Positions 1 through 6,839 of a DNA stretch of 27,673 nt are shown piece by piece. The translations under genes were made by a program, and so were the position numbers. The notes beneath the pieces were generated by a model. It was not told the DNA's origin and ran no database searches. It was given only the letters and a program-made list of their open reading frames with translations. Origin of the DNA: Streptomyces sp. NRRL F-5630 (lineage in GTDB: Bacteria; Actinomycetota; Actinomycetes; Streptomycetales; Streptomycetaceae); contig NZ_JOGO01000075.1 of NCBI RefSeq assembly GCF_000719475.1, forward strand, positions 1-27,673, written 5' to 3'. Numbering within the stretch: the first letter of the stretch is position 1; the number at the start of each line of letters is the position of its first letter.

Positions 1-16
1 CCCCCGCCCCCCAAGC

Positions 17-29
17 GCCCCAGAGGGGC
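17..29. repeat. Short GCCCC/GGGGC hairpin at the window edge
   Basis: A five-base-pair inverted repeat GCCCC-AGA-GGGGC lies just past the stop codon of the membrane protein at 31. It could be part of that gene's (-) strand terminator. The stem is short, no T tract follows, and the sequence is cut by the window edge, so this is only suggestive. Confidence 0.25.
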
Positions 30-30
30 A

Positions 31-1170
31 TCAAACCCCCACCGACTCGTCCATCTCCTCCTCCCGCTCCTCGTGCTCCTCCGGCGTCTCCTCCCTCACC
101 GACGGGGCCGCGTGACGGCGAGGCCCCTCCGAGGCCGGGGCCGGGGCCGGGACCGGTCCCCGGGCAGGGCGGCGGCGCCGCTCGTACAGCCCGGCCACCG
201 TCGTCGCCAGCAGGCCGACGACGAGCCAGGCCACCAGGGTGAGTACGTGGCGGCCGAGGCCGATGTGGTCGAAGTAGACGAGGCTGCGCAGGCCCTCGAC
301 GAGGCCCGCGCCGTTCCAGAAGGAGTGCAGCGCGCCGAAGAAGCCGTTGAGGAGTTCGGGGCGGTACAGCCCGCCGGACGTCGTGAAGTTGAGCATCACG
401 AAGAGGATCATCATCGTGAGCGTCGTCCACCGCTTCAGGAACGTGTGCAGGCCCACGCCGAGGAAGAGGATGCCGGCCGAGTAGAGCCAGGCCATGGCCC
501 ACACTCCCCACAGCCCGTGCGAGACGACGTGGAAGACGGGCCCCGCGAGCGCCGCGCCGATCAGGCTCACGGCGAAGGACGTCACGACGACGAAGGCGGC
601 CCTGGTCCGCATCCTCAGTACGGCACCCGCCCCGCCGAGCACCGCGACGGAGGCGTAGGAGCCGATGCTCACGGCCACCAGGAAGAAGAAGACGCCCTGC
701 CCCGTGGGGTCACCGTGGGCGGGCGGGGCGAGGTCGGTGACCTTGAGCGGCTTGCCCTGCGCGGTGGCGAGCGGGGTGAACACCTTCTCGGCCACCGTGG
801 CGCTCGTGTCGGCGTTCGTGCTCGCGACGAGCAGTTCGGGCGCTGTGGCCGAGGGGACGAACGCGCCGGAGAGCTGCCGCTCCAAGAGCAGGTGGTGTGC
901 CGCGTCGCGGTCGGGCACCGTGCGCACGTCGAGCGAATCGCCCGCCGCCGCTGCCTTGTCGTGGATCGTCTGCGCGAGCGCGGCGGTGCTCGGGCCCGCG
1001 CCGACGACGGCGACCGGCATGTGGTGCGGGGAGGGATTGACGAAAGCGCCGAGGTAGGCGAGGCCCATGCCGACGCACATGAGCATCGGGGTCAGCAGAT
1101 GGACCAGGACATGACGGGCCGCTGCCAGATCGCGGGCCCTGCCGGGCGCCGGGGCTTCGGCTGAACTCAT
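31..1170 (-). CDS. ABC-2/YhgE-like (DUF3533-type) membrane protein
   Basis: This is a 379-residue integral membrane protein. One TM helix (about 21-43) is followed by a roughly 110-residue extracytoplasmic part. Five more helices follow (about 158-184, 191-213, 222-243, 247-266 and 308-328), then a Pro-rich and strongly acidic tail (360-379). One helix, a large external loop and a C-terminal bundle is the plan of ABC-2/YhgE/Pip-like exporters and DUF3533 proteins. There is no ATPase domain, and no ATPase gene lies next to it. The ATG at 1170 is chosen because AGGAG lies about 10 bases upstream; the frame stays open further up but without a start context. It is divergent from a MarR gene, so an efflux or stress role under MarR repression is likely. 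The substrate is unknown. Confidence 0.75.
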   Translation of the reverse strand: MSSAEAPAPGRARDLAAARHVLVHLLTPMLMCVGMGLAYLGAFVNPSPHHMPVAVVGAGPSTAALAQTIHDKAAAAGDSLDVRTVPDRDAAHHLLLERQLSGAFVPSATAPELLVASTNADTSATVAEKVFTPLATAQGKPLKVTDLAPPAHGDPTGQGVFFFLVAVSIGSYASVAVLGGAGAVLRMRTRAAFVVVTSFAVSLIGAALAGPVFHVVSHGLWGVWAMAWLYSAGILFLGVGLHTFLKRWTTLTMMILFVMLNFTTSGGLYRPELLNGFFGALHSFWNGAGLVEGLRSLVYFDHIGLGRHVLTLVAWLVVGLLATTVAGLYERRRRPARGPVPAPAPASEGPRRHAAPSVREETPEEHEEREEEMDESVGV

Positions 1171-1225
1171 CGGGAGTACTCCTGTGGAACCGCGCCGTGC
1201 CGGGGACAGGCGACGGCGGCCGGGG

Positions 1226-1244
1226 TGGTTGGTAAATGCAACCA
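1226..1244. promoter_or_regulatory. Inverted repeat TGGTTG-N7-CAACCA in the divergent promoter region
   Basis: TGGTTG and CAACCA flank a 7-base spacer between the divergent membrane protein and MarR genes. Its place, 10 bp from a second and stronger palindrome, suggests that both bind the neighbouring MarR protein or overlap the two promoters. This is inferred from symmetry and position only. Confidence 0.45.
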
Positions 1245-1253
1245 TATGCTTAC

Positions 1254-1268
1254 GTTGTACTGTACAAC
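1254..1268. promoter_or_regulatory. Perfect palindrome GTTGTAC-T-GTACAAC, probable MarR operator
   Basis: The 15-bp palindrome has 7-base arms around a single T. It lies 22 bp before the MarR start and 83 bp before the divergent membrane protein start. MarR dimers typically bind 15-20 bp palindromes in such divergent spacers and repress both genes. This is a strong candidate operator, but the binding is inferred. Confidence 0.65.
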
Positions 1269-1290
1269 CAAAGCGGAGGAGGTGGTGGCC

Positions 1291-1812
1291 GTGGCGCACG
1301 ACGAGCCGGGGGATGCGGCGCATGGCGAGGCGTCGCACGTGGCGCACGGCAGGGATGCCGCGCTGGAGATCATTCAGCGTGAATTGACCGCCTTCGCGCG
1401 CAGGGCCAGGGGTATCGCGGCGCATATGCACCCCGAATTGTCCCTCGTTTCCTTCACGCTGCTCAGTCACGTCGAATATCAGCCCGGTTGTCGAGCGACT
1501 GATCTGGCCACGCATTATCTGCTCGACAAGTCGACCATCAGTCGCCAGGTTTCCGTTCTCGAACGAGCCGGGCTCGTGGCGCGCGGCGCCGACCCCGTCG
1601 ACGCGCGCGTGCACGTGCTGCACCTGACCCCCCGCGGCGAGGAGGTGCTCGCGCAGGTGAACGAGGCGCGGCGGCAGGCATTTCGGCGACGCCTCGCCGA
1701 GTGGGGCGCCGCGGACCTGGACCGCTTCGCGGAGTACCTCCGGCGGTACAACGCGGCCGGGGGCGAGGTCGGTGACGCGTCCGCGAGCGAAAGCGTTCCA
1801 CTTGTCGAATAA
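1291..1812 (+). CDS. MarR-family transcriptional regulator
   Basis: This is a 173-residue regulator with a winged helix-turn-helix at about 54-115. The recognition helix contains DKSTISRQVSVLERAGLV (79-96), and the wing carries D-x-V-D-x-R (101-106) before LTPRG, the standard MarR layout. The GTG at 1291 is chosen because GGAGG at 1278-1282 ends 8 bases upstream; GTG codons at 1282 and 1285 are also in frame but too close. The frame extends up to 1225, but that would run through the putative operator. MarR proteins usually act as ligand-released dimer repressors. The likely targets here are itself and the divergent membrane protein. The N-terminal 20 residues are His- and Ala-rich and variable-looking. 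Confidence 0.88.
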   Translation: MAHDEPGDAAHGEASHVAHGRDAALEIIQRELTAFARRARGIAAHMHPELSLVSFTLLSHVEYQPGCRATDLATHYLLDKSTISRQVSVLERAGLVARGADPVDARVHVLHLTPRGEEVLAQVNEARRQAFRRRLAEWGAADLDRFAEYLRRYNAAGGEVGDASASESVPLVE

Positions 1813-1828
1813 CAGCGCGGCCCCCAAT

Positions 1829-1850
1829 GGATAACGCACGGATAACGCAC
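1829..1850. repeat. Tandem direct repeat of GGATAACGCAC
   Basis: Two exact, adjacent copies of the 11-mer GGATAACGCAC occupy 1829-1839 and 1840-1850, 16 bp after the MarR stop and about 90 bp before the next promoter. An 11-bp period places both copies on the same face of the helix. This suits a direct-repeat binding site, but no regulator can be named. Confidence 0.5.
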
Positions 1851-1937
1851 TCCGAATATGGAGGAATTGTGTGCGTGGACCGGCGTAATCGGGCGGGGAG
1901 ACCTCCGGGGCGACCTGAGGGTTGCACCTCGGCGCTC

Positions 1938-1967
1938 TTGTTTCTTTGCTGAATGCGTCCCTACCGT
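1938..1967 (+). promoter_or_regulatory. Likely promoter of the CDP-alcohol phosphatidyltransferase gene
   Basis: TTGTTT at 1938-1943 and TACCGT at 1962-1967 are separated by 18 bases, matching a housekeeping -35/-10 pair for high-G+C actinomycetes (-10 TAnnnT). Transcription would start near 1974, about 29 bases before the ATG. This was found by eye. Confidence 0.5.
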
Positions 1968-2002
1968 GAGGTGAACTCTCCGCAACGGCAGGGAAAACAA
2001 GA

Positions 2003-3445
2003 ATGCCTCACGAGCACGAGACGCTCGCCCCCGCGCAGTCCACCTCTCCAGAGGGTCAGGCCGCACCAGCCCCCACCCCGGTCGTGCCGGGACAGCCCGC
2101 CGCCCCGGCGCAGGGCCGTCCCGCACCCTACGACCGCCGCAGCACCCCGCCGTTGCGCGAAGTGCGCAAGCTCGTGCAGAAGAAGCGCGACGCGTGGTGG
2201 ACCGTCCTGCTGGTCGACCCGCTCGCGACGCCCCTCGTCCGGCTGACCGCCCGGTACACGCGTATCAGCCCGAACCAGATCACGTGGGCCGCGCTGATCC
2301 TCGGCCTCGGCTCGGCGGCGCTCTTCGCGCTCGGTGACTGGCAGTGGATCGTCCTCGGGGCGGTCGTCTACCACTTGAGCTTCGTCCTCGACTGCATGGA
2401 CGGGAAGGTCGCCCGCCTCACCGGGCGCGGCTCCGTCTTCGGCGCGTGGCTCGACTACATCTTCGACCGCATCCGCGTCGCCGCCTGCGCCGTGGCGCTC
2501 ATGTGGGGCCAGTACCACCGCACCGACAACACCTTCTACATCTGGCTCGCGGTGCTCGTCGTCTTCTGCGACGCGCTGCGCTACATCAACGCCCTGGAGA
2601 CCTTCAAGACCCGCCTCACCATGCGGCGTCAGATCAAGGCCAGGATGCGTGCCGCGCGCAAGGCGCAGAACAGCGAACAGGTCGCCTTCATGGAGGACCT
2701 GCTGCGGGCCAACCCCGAGGCCGACATCGAGCAGGACCTCAACCGCGCGGCCGGTACGACCGCACCCGCCGACCCCGACGAGGACGGCACCGACGAGCCC
2801 GCCGGGGCCCCGGCCGCCGCGTCCTCCCCGTACACGTACGCCGCCGAGGAGCGGCGCGGCGCGGCGACGGCCGGGCGCGTAGCGGGCGACGAGCCCGGCT
2901 CCGAGGTTCTCGACGACCACGACCCGACCGTCAAGGACCCGTCGGGCGCCGACCTGCCCGGTGCGGGAGAGCTGGGCGACGAGAACACCCCGCCGCTCAC
3001 GAAGAAGCAGGTCATCGACCTCCAGCAGGAGTTCCGCCGGAAGTTCCCCCTCTACCTGCGCTTCCGCTCCGCCCTTCTGCGGCACCGCATCCGCCCGCAC
3101 CTCGTGAGCGGCATCGAGTTCCAGATGGGCGTCTTCATCGTCGGGCCGCTCTTCAACGTGGTCCTCGGCGCGACGCTCGTCTCGGCCGCGCTCATGCTCG
3201 TCTTCGAGCTGGCCATCGTCTACAAGCTGCTGCTCTCCACCCGCGACTTCGGACGCACCCTGGAGTCCATACCGCTGCCGCCCCCGGCCCTCGCCGAGGA
3301 ACAGCTCGCGCGCGTCGCCGACGCGACCGGCGCCCCCTACCCGGGCCAGCAGGCACAGGAGGGGCGGTCCCTCGCCCTGGGCACGCAGGTACCGGCCCAG
3401 CGCGGCGAGCGGGAGGCCCCGCGGTCCCCGGACTCGCCCTCCTGA
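2003..3445 (+). CDS. CDP-alcohol phosphatidyltransferase family membrane protein
   Basis: This 480-residue enzyme carries the full family signature D-x2-D-G-x2-A-R-x8-G-x3-D-x3-D at residues 130-155 (DCMDGKVAR, then G, D and D in register). Such enzymes swap CMP in a CDP-alcohol for a second alcohol and make phospholipids or related products at the membrane. The Pro-rich N-terminus (about 1-45) is followed by membrane helices around the motif. A polar, low-complexity insert (about 225-335) comes next, then two more helices (about 370-415). Most family members are about 200 residues, so the insert and tails make this one unusual. The ATG at 2003 has AGGGA 8 bases upstream. The acceptor alcohol cannot be told from the sequence. 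Confidence 0.85.
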   Translation: MPHEHETLAPAQSTSPEGQAAPAPTPVVPGQPAAPAQGRPAPYDRRSTPPLREVRKLVQKKRDAWWTVLLVDPLATPLVRLTARYTRISPNQITWAALILGLGSAALFALGDWQWIVLGAVVYHLSFVLDCMDGKVARLTGRGSVFGAWLDYIFDRIRVAACAVALMWGQYHRTDNTFYIWLAVLVVFCDALRYINALETFKTRLTMRRQIKARMRAARKAQNSEQVAFMEDLLRANPEADIEQDLNRAAGTTAPADPDEDGTDEPAGAPAAASSPYTYAAEERRGAATAGRVAGDEPGSEVLDDHDPTVKDPSGADLPGAGELGDENTPPLTKKQVIDLQQEFRRKFPLYLRFRSALLRHRIRPHLVSGIEFQMGVFIVGPLFNVVLGATLVSAALMLVFELAIVYKLLLSTRDFGRTLESIPLPPPALAEEQLARVADATGAPYPGQQAQEGRSLALGTQVPAQRGEREAPRSPDSPS

Positions 3446-3465
3446 CGCCGCCGTCGCGCGAGGCC

Positions 3466-3562
3466 GCCGGAGACCGGCCCCGCTGCTGTGTACCCCTGCC
3501 TCGGCTGCCTCCGGGCTCCAGGGAGGGGGCACAGGCCGGCGGGCGCCCGCGCGGTCTCCGGC
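3466..3562. repeat. Long-range inverted repeat after the phosphatidyltransferase gene
   Basis: GCCGGAGACCG at 3466-3476 and its exact complement CGGTCTCCGGC at 3552-3562 bracket a 75-bp loop, starting 21 bp after the stop codon at 3445. A transcript could fold the two arms together. It may help termination, but the loop is long and no T tract follows. Confidence 0.3.
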
Positions 3563-3612
3563 CGTTGTCGGCGGCGGCCGATTGATCTGGGGCCGTTGTC
3601 AGTGGCGGCGGC

Positions 3613-3618
3613 TACCGT
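3613..3618 (+). promoter_or_regulatory. -10 box TACCGT for a probably leaderless DUF1697 mRNA
   Basis: TACCGT ends 7 bases before the ATG at 3626. In actinomycetes a TAnnnT box at this distance marks transcripts that begin at or next to the start codon. No ribosome binding site precedes the ATG, which agrees. Confidence 0.55.
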
Positions 3619-3625
3619 GCGGGGC

Positions 3626-4207
3626 ATGACGAGTGCTTCGGTCGCCCTGCTGCGGGGCGTCAACGTGGGGACGGCGCACAGGGTGCCGATGGCGCGGCTG
3701 CGCGAACTGGCCGCCGGGCTCGGGCACCGGGCCGTGCGCACGCACCTCAACAGCGGGAACGTCGTCTTCGTGCCGGGCGCACCACGCCCGTCCGAGGAGC
3801 ACGCCGCCGAGCTCGCCGCCGCTCTTGAGCGGGAGTTCGGTTTCGCCGTCCCCGTCCTCGTGCTCGACGCGGTACGGCTGCGCGCGGCGCTCGCCGCGAA
3901 CCCGTACCCCGAAGGCTCCTTCCACGGCTCCCGGCTCCAGTTCGTCTTCCTCTCGGGCCCCGCGGACCCCGCCCGCTTCGCCGGGCTCGACCCCGCCGCC
4001 CACGCCCCGGACGACTACCGCCTCGGCGACCGCCTTGTCTATCTGCACACCCCGGACGGCCTCAGCCGTTCCGCCCTCGCCACCGAAGTCCTGCGTCCCG
4101 CCCGCCTCCCGGGCCTCTTCACGACGACCCGCACATGGAACACGGTGAAGAAGCTGCTCGACCTCGCGGAGCAGGCCGAGCAGGTGGAGGAGGATACGGG
4201 GCGCTGA
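3626..4207 (+). CDS. DUF1697 family protein
   Basis: This is a 193-residue cytosolic protein of the DUF1697 family, whose biochemical role is not known to me. Family hallmarks visible are the opening ALLRGVNVG (7-15), the early M-x-x-L-R-x-L segment, HLNSGNVVF around 40-48, and the C-terminal TTRTWNTVKKL. The ATG at 3626 is chosen because it begins the conserved first strand. A -10-like TACCGT sits 7 bases upstream, suggesting leaderless translation. The longer open frame from 3488 has no family similarity. It is a single gene, about 180 bp after the phosphatidyltransferase and convergent with the esterase. Confidence 0.85.
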   Translation: MTSASVALLRGVNVGTAHRVPMARLRELAAGLGHRAVRTHLNSGNVVFVPGAPRPSEEHAAELAAALEREFGFAVPVLVLDAVRLRAALAANPYPEGSFHGSRLQFVFLSGPADPARFAGLDPAAHAPDDYRLGDRLVYLHTPDGLSRSALATEVLRPARLPGLFTTTRTWNTVKKLLDLAEQAEQVEEDTGR

Positions 4208-4256
4208 CGACCGTGCCCTCCGCCCGCTCCGCCGACGCCGTCGCCCCCCGGCCCCC

Positions 4257-5240
4257 TCAGCCCGTGAGCCCGAACCCCTCAAGGCCCCGCAGCCACGCGA
4301 GACGGGCCGCCTCGTGGTACGTCCCGCCCCCCTCGTGCCCGTTGAACTCGTAGACCTTCATCTCCTTCTCCTCGACCGGGTACGCGTTGAAGGCCGCGTA
4401 CACCGTCGATGGCGGGCAGACCTGGTCCTCCAGGGCCGTCGAGAAGAGCGCGGGCGCCGTGCCGCGCGCGGCGAAGTGGACGCCGTCGAAGTAGGAGAGC
4501 GTCGCGCGCACGGCGGCGACGCGGTCGCGGAAGACGTTGAGGTACGCCCCGATCTCGCGGTAGGGGTGCTTGTCGGTGAGCGTCGTCGCGCGCGGGAAGT
4601 CGCACAGGAACGGCACGTTCGGCGCGATGCCGGCGAGATCGGGCACGAGACCGCCGACCGCGAGCGTGATCCCGCCGCCCTGGCTGGTCCCCGTCGCCAC
4701 GGTGCGGCTCGCGTCGGTCAGCGGGTGCGAGCGCGCCGCCTCGACGGCCCGTACCGCGTCCGTGAAGACCCGCCGGTAGTAGTACGTGTCCGGGTCGTCG
4801 ATCCCGCGTGTCATGTACCCGGGCACGGCGGGGCCGCTGCCGCTCGGGTCCACGGTGTCGCCGCCGCCCCAGCCCGCGCCCTGCCCGCGCGTGTCCATCA
4901 CGAAGTGCGCGTAGCCCGCGCTCGCGGTGAGCAGGTGCGTGTGCGGCAGGCCGCGTCCGCCCCCGTACCCGAGGAACTCGACGACGAGCGGCAGCGGTTC
5001 GCTCGTCCCCGCGGGCAGGACGAGCCAGCCGCGAATCCGGTCGCCGCCGAAGCCGGAGAAGCTCGCGTCGTACACCTCGACGGTCGTCAGCGGGACATCG
5101 ACGCGCTCGAAACGGGCGTCGAGCGGGTGGGCGCGGGTCTCGGTGAGCGTCCGGGTCCAGAAGGCGTCGAAGTCCTCCGGCTCCACGGACGCGCTGCGAT
5201 AGCCGGGCAGCTTGTCGACGGACAGGTCGAACAGAGCCAT
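4257..5240 (-). CDS. Acetyl xylan esterase / cephalosporin-C deacetylase family (CE7) protein
   Basis: This 327-residue alpha/beta hydrolase has the expected CE7 length. The nucleophile serine lies in GTSQGGG, followed late by the acid in ALEDQVCPPS and the histidine in NGHEGG, and the oxyanion region is FLGYGGGRG. The typical CE7 opening is present (F-D-x-x-x-x-x-L-P-G-Y, then DFDAFW). CE7 enzymes remove acetyl groups from xylo-oligosaccharides and from cephalosporin C. No signal peptide is seen, so it is probably cytoplasmic and acts on imported short substrates. The ATG at 5240 is preceded by GGAGGAGAGG about 8-12 bases upstream. No sugar transporter or glycosidase lies beside it, so the physiological substrate is open. 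Confidence 0.88.
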   Translation of the reverse strand: MALFDLSVDKLPGYRSASVEPEDFDAFWTRTLTETRAHPLDARFERVDVPLTTVEVYDASFSGFGGDRIRGWLVLPAGTSEPLPLVVEFLGYGGGRGLPHTHLLTASAGYAHFVMDTRGQGAGWGGGDTVDPSGSGPAVPGYMTRGIDDPDTYYYRRVFTDAVRAVEAARSHPLTDASRTVATGTSQGGGITLAVGGLVPDLAGIAPNVPFLCDFPRATTLTDKHPYREIGAYLNVFRDRVAAVRATLSYFDGVHFAARGTAPALFSTALEDQVCPPSTVYAAFNAYPVEEKEMKVYEFNGHEGGGTYHEAARLAWLRGLEGFGLTG

Positions 5241-5261
5241 GGGGCCTCTCCTCCAACACAC

Positions 5262-5277
5262 GGTGCGGGAACGCACC
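5262..5277. promoter_or_regulatory. Hairpin GGTGCG-GGAA-CGCACC upstream of the esterase
   Basis: A perfect 6-bp inverted repeat with a 4-base loop lies 22-37 bp before the esterase start, just upstream of its ribosome binding site. It could be an operator or a 5' leader hairpin. Only the symmetry is observed. Confidence 0.35.
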
Positions 5278-5359
5278 AGTACAGTGCTGTCGCTCCCAGG
5301 CGGCACGGGGCGACGGCGCGACACCCCACGCTATGCCGCCGGACCCGGCAAGGGGAATG

Positions 5360-5387
5360 GCGGGCGGGGGAAGCGCTCCCCGCCCGC
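5360..5387. terminator. Strong hairpin with 10-bp GC stem
   Basis: GCGGGCGGGG and CCCCGCCCGC form a perfect 10-bp stem around an 8-base loop. It lies between the esterase start and the acetyltransferase stop at 5504. On the (-) strand it would end the long sulfur locus transcript about 117 bases past its last gene. No T tract follows, which is common for terminators in these genomes. Confidence 0.6.
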
Positions 5388-5433
5388 TGAGGTGCGAAGG
5401 GAGCGCCATTCGCCGGCCACCCGGCCCCACTCG

Positions 5434-5483
5434 CGCGCCCGCCACCCCGCCTCAGCCGCGCGCCCGCCACCCGGCCTCGGCCG
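5434..5483. repeat. 25-bp tandem repeat next to the acetyltransferase stop codon
   Basis: Two adjacent 25-bp units (5434-5458 and 5459-5483) differ at only two positions. Looser copies seem to flank them on both sides. The unit contains CTCAGCCG, which also spans the stop codon of the acetyltransferase at 5504 (CTCAGCCGCG), so the array may derive from that gene's 3' end. The rest of the 5241-5503 gap has no gene I can support. Confidence 0.6.
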
Positions 5484-5503
5484 CGTGCCGCTCGCCCCGT
5501 CTC

Positions 5504-6031
5504 TCAGCCGCGCCCCGCCCACCGCGTCGTCGTCGAGGTCAGCAGGCATGTCGTGTGGCCGTCGTCCTCCTTGATCTCGCGGCGGCGCTCGTAGCCGAGG
5601 CGTTCGAGGAGGGTGAGGGAGGGGGTGTTGTGCGCGTCGACGGTCGCGTGCACCTCCGCGAGGCCGAGCGTCTCGTGGCCGTAGGCGGTGAGCGCCGCCG
5701 CGACCTCCGTGCCGAGGCCCTGGTGCTGGTGGCGCGGGGCGAGGCCGTAGACGATCTCGTGCCCGTCGAGCCACGGCGCGGGCGAGGGCTTGATCTCGGC
5801 GTGCCCGGCGTACGCGCCGTTGAGGCGCACCGCCCACACGGGGAAGCGCTCCTCGGCGTAGACGTAGCTGAAGATCCGCGCGAACAGGGCGCGGTCCTGC
5901 TCGGGCGACCGCATCCCGTCGCCGAAGTGCTCGCCGAAGGCGGCCGTCTGGAAGAGGGAGACGAAGTCCTCCTCGTCGGCACGGACGTACGGGCTCAGTA
6001 CCAGGCGCTCGGTGCGCAGTTCCGGAGTCAT
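5504..6031 (-). CDS. GNAT family N-acetyltransferase (RimJ/RimL-like)
   Basis: This 175-residue enzyme opens with LRTERLVLSPY, the usual start of the RimJ/RimL-type GNAT group. It has the acetyl-CoA loop RHQHQGLGTE, followed by the late N-x-P-S-L-x-L-L-E-R-L-G-Y motif (NTPSLTLLERLGYERR). These enzymes move an acetyl group from acetyl-CoA to an amine, often a protein N-terminus, an antibiotic or a small metabolite. The target is unknown. It follows the chelatase gene by 38 bp on the same strand, but TAGGGT sits 7 bases before its ATG, so it may also be made from its own leaderless transcript. It is the last gene before a strong hairpin. Confidence 0.85.
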   Translation of the reverse strand: MTPELRTERLVLSPYVRADEEDFVSLFQTAAFGEHFGDGMRSPEQDRALFARIFSYVYAEERFPVWAVRLNGAYAGHAEIKPSPAPWLDGHEIVYGLAPRHQHQGLGTEVAAALTAYGHETLGLAEVHATVDAHNTPSLTLLERLGYERRREIKEDDGHTTCLLTSTTTRWAGRG

Positions 6032-6038
6032 CCGGCAC

Positions 6039-6044
6039 ACCCTA
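6039..6044 (-). promoter_or_regulatory. -10 box TAGGGT for a probably leaderless acetyltransferase mRNA
   Basis: Read on the (-) strand, TAGGGT ends 7 bases before the ATG at 6031, and no Shine-Dalgarno sequence is present. This is the standard spacing for leaderless actinomycete genes. It suggests a promoter inside the short gap after the chelatase gene. Confidence 0.55.
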
Positions 6045-6069
6045 GTGGGGGTGCTCGAACAGTTGTACG

Positions 6070-6837
6070 TCAGGCTGCCGCCGCGAGCCGGGGCGTCCGC
6101 GCGAGCAGCGCGTCCTCGTACCGCCGTACGAGCAGCCGCGCGACCTCGGGCGCGGGCCCCAGCTCCTGTGCCAGGACGTCCGCTCCGGCCTCGCGCGCGC
6201 CCCGCGCGATGCGGTCGGGCAGGAACCCGGGCGCGAGGACGTACGGGGCGACCGCGATCCGCCCCCAGCCCGCCGCGCGCAGCTCCCGCACCGCCTCCTC
6301 GGTACGCGGCCCGCGCGCCGAGGCGAACGCGAGCCGCACCGCGCCCCAGCCCGCCCCCCGCCACTGCCGCGCGAGCCCGTCGAGCACCGTCGCCGCCTCG
6401 GGATCGCTCGACCCGGCCGAGGCGAGCACCACGGCGGTCGACGCGCGCTCGGCACGCCGGACTCCCGCCTCCGCGAGCCGCCGCTCCAGGGCCGCCGTCA
6501 GGAGCGGCGAGGGACCGAGCACGCGCGCGAGCCGCACCCGCACCCGCCGCCCCGGCAGCGCGCGGCGCGCCGCTTCGAGCACCGCCGGGATGTCGCTCTT
6601 CGCGTGGAAGGCGCGCGTGAGGAGCAGCGGCAGCGCGACGACCTCGTGCGCGCCCTCCGCCGCGAGCCGCGCCAGCGCGTCCGGCACGGACGGCTCGGCG
6701 AAGTCCAGGAACGCCGTCTCGACGGTGAGACCGGGACGCAGGCGCCGTACCCGCGCGACGAGGGCGCGCACGGTGGCGGCGTGGCGCGGATCGCGGCTGC
6801 CGTGCGCGACGACGAGGAGTGCGGGTGAGGGGCGCAT
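6070..6837 (-). CDS. Sirohydrochlorin chelatase, CbiX/SirB type
   Basis: This 255-residue protein has two related halves. The first begins LLVVAHGSRDPRH, with the catalytic His12, and has a second histidine in LLLTRAFHAKSDIP (His78). The second half begins TAVVLASAGSSDP, where the first-half histidine is replaced, and includes YVLAPGFLPDRI. Family members insert metal into sirohydrochlorin; with iron this makes siroheme. Placement in the same locus as a siroheme-dependent sulfite reductase supports ferrochelatase for siroheme rather than cobalt insertion for B12. The ATG at 6837 is 2 bp past the permease stop, with GGAG inside the permease end, so translation is coupled. Confidence 0.85.
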   Translation of the reverse strand: MRPSPALLVVAHGSRDPRHAATVRALVARVRRLRPGLTVETAFLDFAEPSVPDALARLAAEGAHEVVALPLLLTRAFHAKSDIPAVLEAARRALPGRRVRVRLARVLGPSPLLTAALERRLAEAGVRRAERASTAVVLASAGSSDPEAATVLDGLARQWRGAGWGAVRLAFASARGPRTEEAVRELRAAGWGRIAVAPYVLAPGFLPDRIARGAREAGADVLAQELGPAPEVARLLVRRYEDALLARTPRLAAAA

Positions 6838-6839
6838 GT

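Noticed and set aside
1171..1839. Extension of the (-) strand membrane protein upstream through marR
   Set aside because: The extra residues do not resemble a membrane protein and would overlay the whole marR gene; AGGAG precedes the ATG at 1170.
1961..3532. (-) strand open frame opposite the CDP-alcohol phosphatidyltransferase
   Set aside because: The (+) strand carries a complete catalytic signature and membrane helices; the (-) frame is compositionally biased.
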